Below, piece by piece: positions 59,606-64,000 of a DNA stretch of 64,000 nucleotides. Position 1 is the stretch's first letter. Each line of letters starts with the position of its first letter. Source of the stretch: SUP05 sp964577715 (GTDB lineage Bacteria > Pseudomonadota > Gammaproteobacteria > PS1 > Pseudothioglobaceae). The DNA is taken from assembly GCA_964577715.1 (NCBI GenBank), contig CAZOAA010000005.1:1-64000 (forward strand), written 5' to 3'. Both the position numbers and the translations under genes were made by a program. The notes under the pieces are model-generated. The model was not told the origin of the DNA. It was given only the letters and a program-made list of their open reading frames with translations, and ran no database searches.

Positions 59606-60739
59606 ATGATATTCACTTCAGAATCTGTTTCTGCCGGTCACCCAGACAAAGTTTGTGACCAAATTTCTGATGCTGTTTTAGATGCAGCATTATCTCAAGA
59701 TAAAAATTCACGTGTAGCCGTTGAAACATTAGTTAAAGACAATCATGTTGTACTTGCTGGTGAAATCACCACAGGTGCAGATATTGATTACGACAAAATC
59801 GTACGTGATACGATTATTAGTATTGGCTATGACCAAGAAGAATACGGCTTCAATGGTCACACTTGTGATATTACTAATATGCTTGGTAGGCAATCTCAAG
59901 ATATTGCAATGGGTGTTGATGAATCATCCGACCATGAGCAAGGTGCAGGCGATCAAGGTTTAATGTTTGGCTATGCTTGCAATGCTACTGATGTACTAAT
60001 GCCAGCACCCATTCTATATGCACACCGCCTAGTAGAGCGTCAAGCAGAACTAATGAAGAATGGAACTCTACCATGGTTACGTCCTGATGCAAAATCACAA
60101 GTCTCTTGTCACTATGACGGACATAAAATCATTAGCATTGATGCGGTTGTTTTATCAACTCAACATGACGAAGATATCTCTCAAGCTGATTTAAAAGAAG
60201 CCATTATGGAAGAGGTAATCAAACCTGTTCTGCCTAGTGATTGGCTAACTAACGATACAAAATATCATATCAACCCAACGGGTCATTTTGTAATTGGTGG
60301 TCCAGTAGGTGATGCTGGTTTAACGGGTCGTAAAATTATTGTCGACACCTATGGAGGCATGGCGCGTCATGGTGGTGGTGCATTCTCTGGAAAAGACCCA
60401 TCAAAAGTTGACCGCTCTGCTGCTTATGCAACACGCTATGTTGCTAAAAATATCGTCGCTGCTGGCCTTGCCGATAAGTGTGAGATCCAAGTCTCTTACG
60501 CCATTGGTGTGGCAGAGCCAACTTCAATTAGTATCGATACTTTTGGCACAGGAAATGTGTCAGATGAGACGATTGAAAGATTGGTGGCTGAGCATTTTGA
60601 CCTACGCCCTAAAGGTTTAATCGCCATGCTTGATCTTAAGCGTCCAATCTACCAACAAACCGCAAGTTATGGTCACTTTGGACGCATAGAAGATGCAATC
60701 AGTTGGGAAAAAACTGATCGAGCACACTTACTTAAATAA
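59606..60739 (+). CDS. metK: S-adenosylmethionine synthetase
   Basis: Makes SAM from methionine and ATP. The 377 residues include FTSESVSAGHPDKVCDQISD, GAGDQGLMFGYA (methionine site), HFVIGGPVGDAGLTGRKIIV, and GGGAFSGKDPSKVDRSAAY. AGGAG lies six bases before the start. It is preceded by a SAM-II-type riboswitch and followed by ahcY. Confidence 0.98.
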   Translation: MIFTSESVSAGHPDKVCDQISDAVLDAALSQDKNSRVAVETLVKDNHVVLAGEITTGADIDYDKIVRDTIISIGYDQEEYGFNGHTCDITNMLGRQSQDIAMGVDESSDHEQGAGDQGLMFGYACNATDVLMPAPILYAHRLVERQAELMKNGTLPWLRPDAKSQVSCHYDGHKIISIDAVVLSTQHDEDISQADLKEAIMEEVIKPVLPSDWLTNDTKYHINPTGHFVIGGPVGDAGLTGRKIIVDTYGGMARHGGGAFSGKDPSKVDRSAAYATRYVAKNIVAAGLADKCEIQVSYAIGVAEPTSISIDTFGTGNVSDETIERLVAEHFDLRPKGLIAMLDLKRPIYQQTASYGHFGRIEDAISWEKTDRAHLLK

Positions 60740-60750
60740 TCGTTTGAAGG

Positions 60751-60756
60751 TATAAT
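60751..60756 (+). promoter_or_regulatory. -10 box of ahcY
   Basis: TATAAT just after the metK stop. Its predicted start at about 60763 coincides with the start of the SAH riboswitch. Confidence 0.5.
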
Positions 60757-60763
60757 CACCTTC

Positions 60764-60833
60764 TCGCCAAGGAGCGCTGCATTGGGAATTTTGTTAAAAA
60801 TTTCTATCAGGCTTGGCAATCAAAACGGCGCTC
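60764..60833 (+). promoter_or_regulatory. SAH riboswitch upstream of ahcY
   Basis: GCCAAG (60766-60771) pairs with CTTGGC (60812-60817) as P1. GAGCGC (60772-60777) pairs with GCGCTC (60828-60833) as the pseudoknot stem. The conserved blocks AAGGAGCGCTGC and CAGGCTTGG then AACGGCGCTC agree with the S-adenosylhomocysteine riboswitch consensus. It should raise AhcY when SAH builds up. Confidence 0.93.
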
Positions 60834-60862
60834 ATTTTTATTATGCTTTATAGGAGATAAAA

Positions 60863-62233
60863 ATGAGCAACCCTACTCTAGATAACAACGACTACAAAGT
60901 TGCCGATATGGCACTGGCTGATTACGGCCGTAAAGAAGTAGAATTAGCTGAAGCCGAAATGCCAGCACTAATGGCTTTGCGCGCAAGATATGCAAGCGAA
61001 CAACCGCTTGCTGGTGCTAAAATTTTAGGCTGTATTCACATGACCATCCAAACAGCAGTTTTAATGGAAACCTTGGTTGATCTAGGTGCCGAAGTGCGCT
61101 GGTCAAGTTGTAATATTTTTTCAACCCAAGATCACGCAGCAGCCGCTATGGTAGCAGCTAACATTCCAACTTTTGCTTGGAAAGGTGAAACGGAAGAAGA
61201 ATTCTTATGGTGTATCGAACAAACGATTTTATCTGATGGCAAACCTTGGGATGCCAACATGGTATTAGATGATGGTGGCGACTTAACTGAAATGCTACAT
61301 GATAAATACCCCCAAATACTTAATGATATTCACGGCATTAGTGAAGAAACCACCACAGGTGTTCACCGTCTACTCGAGATGATGGAAGAAGGTACACTTA
61401 AAGTGCCGGCTATCAATGTGAATGATTCAGTAACTAAATCAAAAAACGACAATAAATATGGTTGCCGTCATTCGTTAAACGACGCTATCAAACGTGGCAC
61501 TGATATGCTGATGTCAGGCAAAAAAGCATTAGTAATTGGTTATGGTGATGTTGGCAAAGGCTCGGCTCAATCACTTCGTCAAGAAGGCATGATTGTTAAA
61601 GTCTCAGAGATTGATCCAATCTGCGCCATGCAAGCTTGCATGGATGGGTTTGAAATTGTATCTCCTTATAATAATGGCATTAATACAGGCACAACCGCTG
61701 GCATTAATACTGACTTATTAGGCTCAACTGATTTAATCGTTACCACAACTGGCAATATCAACGTGTGTGATAACGCTATGTTGCAGACGCTCAAATCAGG
61801 CGCTGTGGTTTGTAATATTGGCCACTTTGATAATGAAATTGACACCCAATATATGCGTGACAACTGGCAATGGGATGAGGTTAAACCGCAAGTTCATCGT
61901 GTGTTTAGAAGCGATGATAAAAATGATTACTTAATTTTATTATCTGAAGGTCGATTAGTTAACTTAGGTAATGCAACGGGTCATCCTTCTCGTATTATGG
62001 ACGGTTCATTTGCTAACCAAGTGCTGGCACAAATGCACCTGTTTGATGCAAAATTTGCATCACGTGGTGGCAATATTTACGTTGAAGTACTACCTAAAAA
62101 ACTAGATGAAGAAGTAGCAGCTGGTATGGTGGGTGGCTTTGGCGGTGTATTAACACAAATGACAGATGCTCAAGCTGACTATATTAATGTACCTAAAGAC
62201 GGTCCTTTCAAACCGGAGTCATACAAGTACTAA
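60863..62233 (+). CDS. ahcY: S-adenosylhomocysteinase
   Basis: Hydrolyses SAH to homocysteine and adenosine, relieving inhibition of methyltransferases. The 456 residues contain GCIHMTIQTAVLMETLVDLG, the NAD-binding VIGYGDVGKGSAQSLR, and NIGHFDNEID; the C-terminus FKPESYKY is classic. TAGGAG precedes the start. It is controlled by the riboswitch just upstream and ends in a strong terminator. Confidence 0.98.
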   Translation: MSNPTLDNNDYKVADMALADYGRKEVELAEAEMPALMALRARYASEQPLAGAKILGCIHMTIQTAVLMETLVDLGAEVRWSSCNIFSTQDHAAAAMVAANIPTFAWKGETEEEFLWCIEQTILSDGKPWDANMVLDDGGDLTEMLHDKYPQILNDIHGISEETTTGVHRLLEMMEEGTLKVPAINVNDSVTKSKNDNKYGCRHSLNDAIKRGTDMLMSGKKALVIGYGDVGKGSAQSLRQEGMIVKVSEIDPICAMQACMDGFEIVSPYNNGINTGTTAGINTDLLGSTDLIVTTTGNINVCDNAMLQTLKSGAVVCNIGHFDNEIDTQYMRDNWQWDEVKPQVHRVFRSDDKNDYLILLSEGRLVNLGNATGHPSRIMDGSFANQVLAQMHLFDAKFASRGGNIYVEVLPKKLDEEVAAGMVGGFGGVLTQMTDAQADYINVPKDGPFKPESYKY

Positions 62234-62251
62234 AACTTAGTTAATATCTAA

Positions 62252-62281
62252 AAAAAATGCGAGATTTTTCTCGCATTTTTA
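62252..62281 (+). terminator. Terminator of ahcY
   Basis: AAAAATGCGAGA pairs with TCTCGCATTTTT around a short T loop, with A and T tracts outside; it can act on both strands. Confidence 0.9.
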
Positions 62282-62375
62282 TTGTCACTTTAAAAATTTC
62301 ATATTTTTACATGAGGTTTCAAAAAAACAACTCAATAATTTTGTTACTTAATAAATATTTCTTTTTGGTACATTA

Positions 62376-62406
62376 TTGACAAATCGTTTTTTTTTTTTGC
62401 TATAAT
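62376..62406 (+). promoter_or_regulatory. Strong promoter before glyQ leader/sRNA
   Basis: TTGACA (62376-62381) and TATAAT (62401-62406) are both perfect, with extended TGC before the -10. The spacer is 19 bases, slightly long, and contains a T12 run. Start predicted near 62413. Confidence 0.75.
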
Positions 62407-62412
62407 TGCCTT

Positions 62413-62496
62413 GTTATTAAAATCGTCATGTTTTTAATAACACGACTAAAGGGCTAAATATCTCCATATATTATTTAACCGCCTTTTTAGTTTTTT
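62413..62496 (+). ncRNA. Candidate small RNA or attenuated leader of glyQ
   Basis: Beginning at the predicted start, GTTATTAAAA (62413-62422) pairs with TTTTAATAAC (62432-62441). A second stem (ACTAAA at 62445-62450 with TTTAGT at 62486-62491, extended by TAAATA with TATTTA) ends in six U residues (62491-62496), an intrinsic terminator. TCGT in the first loop can pair with ACGA just after the stem, a possible pseudoknot. It is either an 84-base RNA or an attenuator for glyQ 130 bases later. I recognise no known riboswitch consensus. Confidence 0.5.
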
Positions 62497-62626
62497 GGGG
62501 GTTTGAACTTAATTCTTCTCGGCTTTAATTAAAGCCCCCATTCTTTAACTCTAAAGCTCTTTTCAAATAAATCATACACACAGTTTTGATGCGGTAAAAT
62601 TTTTGTTATTTTTCTGTTGATTCTAA

Positions 62627-63523
62627 ATGTCAATTTCAGACTTAGATGCAAGCGCATCGTTTCAAAATTTAATTTTAAAACTGCAATCATTTTGGGCTTC
62701 GAAAGGCTGCACTTTGTTACAACCTTTTGACATGGAAATGGGCGCTGGAACTTTCCATCCTGCCACTTTTTTACGTGCAATTGGACCTGAGCCTTGGAAA
62801 GCGGCCTATGTTCAGCCATCTCGTCGTCCAACAGATGGTCGTTATGGTGAAAATCCAAATCGACTTGGACACTATTACCAATTTCAAGTACTACTTAAGC
62901 CGTCACCTAAAGATATTCAAGACCTCTATTTAGAATCACTTGCTGAAATCGGTATTGATCTTACAATGCATGATGTACGCTTTGTGGAAGATAATTGGGA
63001 ATCGCCAACACTTGGTGCTTGGGGACTAGGCTGGGAAGTTTGGTTAAACGGTATGGAAGTTTCTCAATTTACCTACTTTCAACAAGTGGGTGGCTTATCT
63101 TGCAAACCTGTATCAGGTGAATTAACTTACGGCCTTGAGCGCTTAGCTATGTACTTACAAGGCGTCGACAGTGTGTTTGATTTAGTCTGGGTAGAAGGCG
63201 TAAGTTATGGTGATGTGTTTCATCAGAATGAAGTGGAACAATCAAAATACAATTTTGAGATTGCTAATACCGATGTACTTTTTAGACAGTTTGATGAGGC
63301 TGAAACTATGAATGAAAAATTAATTGAGGAGTTGCTACCCTATCCAGCCTATGAACAGGTAATGAAAGCATCACATTTATTTAATCTGCTAGATGCTAGG
63401 CATGCCATCAGCGTTACTGACCGTGCTCGCTTTATTCGCCGCGTACGCGCCATGAGTCAAAAAGTGGCACAAGCCTATTATGACTCTCGTGAAGCGTTAG
63501 GATTTCCAATGGTAGAGAAATAG
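62627..63523 (+). CDS. glyQ: Glycyl-tRNA synthetase alpha subunit
   Basis: Catalytic alpha subunit of tetrameric GlyRS, 298 residues. FQNLILKLQSFWASKGCTLLQPFDME at the start, MGAGTFHPATFLRAIGPEPWKAAYVQPSRRP, and GVDSVFDLVWVEGVSYGDVFHQNE are diagnostic. It is separate from glyS. The next gene starts one base after its stop codon. Confidence 0.97.
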   Translation: MSISDLDASASFQNLILKLQSFWASKGCTLLQPFDMEMGAGTFHPATFLRAIGPEPWKAAYVQPSRRPTDGRYGENPNRLGHYYQFQVLLKPSPKDIQDLYLESLAEIGIDLTMHDVRFVEDNWESPTLGAWGLGWEVWLNGMEVSQFTYFQQVGGLSCKPVSGELTYGLERLAMYLQGVDSVFDLVWVEGVSYGDVFHQNEVEQSKYNFEIANTDVLFRQFDEAETMNEKLIEELLPYPAYEQVMKASHLFNLLDARHAISVTDRARFIRRVRAMSQKVAQAYYDSREALGFPMVEK

Positions 63524-63524
63524 C

Positions 63525-64000
63525 ATGAATTTATTTTCACAAATCTATCTAAGAGTTCTTAATTGGGCTGAAAGTCAATATGCCGTTTACTATTTATCGG
63601 TCGTTAGTTTTTTAGAATCAAGCATTCTTCCTTATCCACCACCTGACGTGTTGTTAGCGCCCATGGCACTAAAACAACCTGATAAAGCTTATAAATTTGC
63701 CTTTATTTGTACTGTTACATCAGTATTAGGAGGGTTAGCCGGCTATCTACTAGGAGAGGTATTATTACAATTTTTACTTGGATTTGAATTGGTTAAACCA
63801 GAGACAGTAGAGATGGTTAAAAAATGGTTTGATGATTATGGTTTTTGGGTAGTGGGTGTTGCTGCATTTAGTCCTATTCCCTATAAGTTAGCCACCATTA
63901 CCGCTGGCACAATGTCAATGGCGATATTGCCATTTATTGTTATATCGCTAATTGCTCGTGGCGCAAGATACTACCTTGTCTCAGCACTAGTAAGAGCATA
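63525..64000 (+). CDS. YqaA/DedA-like membrane protein (partial)
   Basis: Open from ATG at 63525 to the window edge (158 codons, no stop). It begins MNLFSQIYLRVLNWAESQYA and contains SVVSFLESSILPYPPPDVLL, VTSVLGGLAGYLLGEVLLQF, KKWFDDYGFWVVGVAAFSPI and PYKLATITAGTMSM, the VTT/DedA core with the re-entrant PxP-type loops. YqaA proteins of this length and start are likely lipid scramblases or transporters. It is placed directly after glyQ and is probably cotranscribed. Confidence 0.85.
   Translation, partial: MNLFSQIYLRVLNWAESQYAVYYLSVVSFLESSILPYPPPDVLLAPMALKQPDKAYKFAFICTVTSVLGGLAGYLLGEVLLQFLLGFELVKPETVEMVKKWFDDYGFWVVGVAAFSPIPYKLATITAGTMSMAILPFIVISLIARGARYYLVSALVRA

Larger units (their letters stand above)
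62234..62626. other. Intergenic region between ahcY and glyQ
   Basis: A 393-base noncoding region. It contains the ahcY terminator, a strong promoter at 62376-62406, two hairpins ending in a U tract (62413-62496), and further complementary sequence: GGGGG (62497-62501) with CCCCC (62535-62539), and the palindrome GGCTTTAATTAAAGCC (62521-62536). No convincing ORF. Confidence 0.6.

Noticed and set aside
62387..62398. T12 run as a terminator
   Set aside because: No hairpin precedes it; it lies in the spacer of the -35 and -10 boxes.
62529..62858. 109-codon minus-strand ORF overlapping the glyQ start
   Set aside because: It is antisense to the conserved GlyQ N-terminus and to the structured leader, and resembles nothing.
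1..64000. CRISPR arrays, insertion sequences, prophage, rRNA or tRNA genes
   Set aside because: No regularly spaced repeats, transposase or integrase ORFs, or tRNA/rRNA-like sequence were seen; intergenic regions are short and otherwise accounted for.

Overview
The window is AT-rich, gene-dense DNA from a chemolithoautotrophic, nitrate-respiring gammaproteobacterium. A form I RuBisCO with CbbQ/CbbO activases, a LysR-type CbbR, a sulfite-exporter-like permease, a DsrC-like protein and a complete respiratory nitrate reductase point to the sulfur-oxidising SUP05/Thioglobus group. Form I rather than form II RuBisCO suggests a Bathymodiolus-type thiotrophic symbiont or a close relative. That placement is inference from gene content. 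Two runs of exactly 100 N (34608-34707, 56960-57059) show this is scaffolded draft sequence.

Layout. 1-7.4 kb: leftward nitrate-assimilation operon nirB, narK-type transporter, PP2C/protein-kinase fusion, unusually short nasA, preceded by a structured leader that looks like an ANTAR (NasT-type) antitermination target. 7.5-11.5 kb: molybdenum cofactor genes moaE, mobA, moeA, moaC, moaA, moaD. 11.5-22.7 kb: HPP membrane protein, small membrane protein, a DsrC-like protein and a 62-residue protein at the end of narGHJI, then two narK genes. FNR-type boxes precede narK1, mogA and narG. 23-31.8 kb: mogA, then cbbLS, a 103-residue protein, cbbQ, cbbO, an 84-residue protein and a CnoX-like protein, with divergent cbbR and a TauE/SafE permease. 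31.9-34.5 kb: a YafQ/DinJ-like toxin-antitoxin pair, purU, argJ. 34.5-40.7 kb: Fur-box-flanked iron uptake (fbpB, fbpA, fbpC, feoB, feoA and a 21-codon upstream ORF). 41-43.3 kb: cation efflux protein, ParDE-like pair, ruvC. 43.4-58.2 kb: housekeeping genes (trxA, dtd, glyS, minC, tolARQ, ybgC, ruvB, lolB, hemA, prfA, znuB, fur, bamE, sppA). 58.2-64 kb: ccmAB, metK behind a SAM-II-like riboswitch, ahcY behind an SAH riboswitch, glyQ behind a promoter-terminator leader or small RNA, and a partial YqaA/DedA-like gene.

How it works together. Moco genes surround the two molybdoenzymes they serve (NasA and NarG). FNR boxes tie mogA, narK and narG to oxygen limitation. Nitrite made by NarG or NasA can be exported, reduced to ammonium by NirB, or possibly moved by HPP. 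The cbb block fixes CO2 with energy from sulfur oxidation. Iron uptake for these Fe-S and haem enzymes is under apparent Fur control, with fur itself in the window. The metK and ahcY riboswitches control both ends of the SAM cycle.

The best candidates for something new are the apparently duplicated ANTAR-type leader before nirB, the compact NasA, the DsrC-like protein that keeps only the inner cysteine, the enlarged SAM-II element with a possible Shine-Dalgarno switch, and the RNA before glyQ. No CRISPR array, transposon, rRNA or tRNA was seen.
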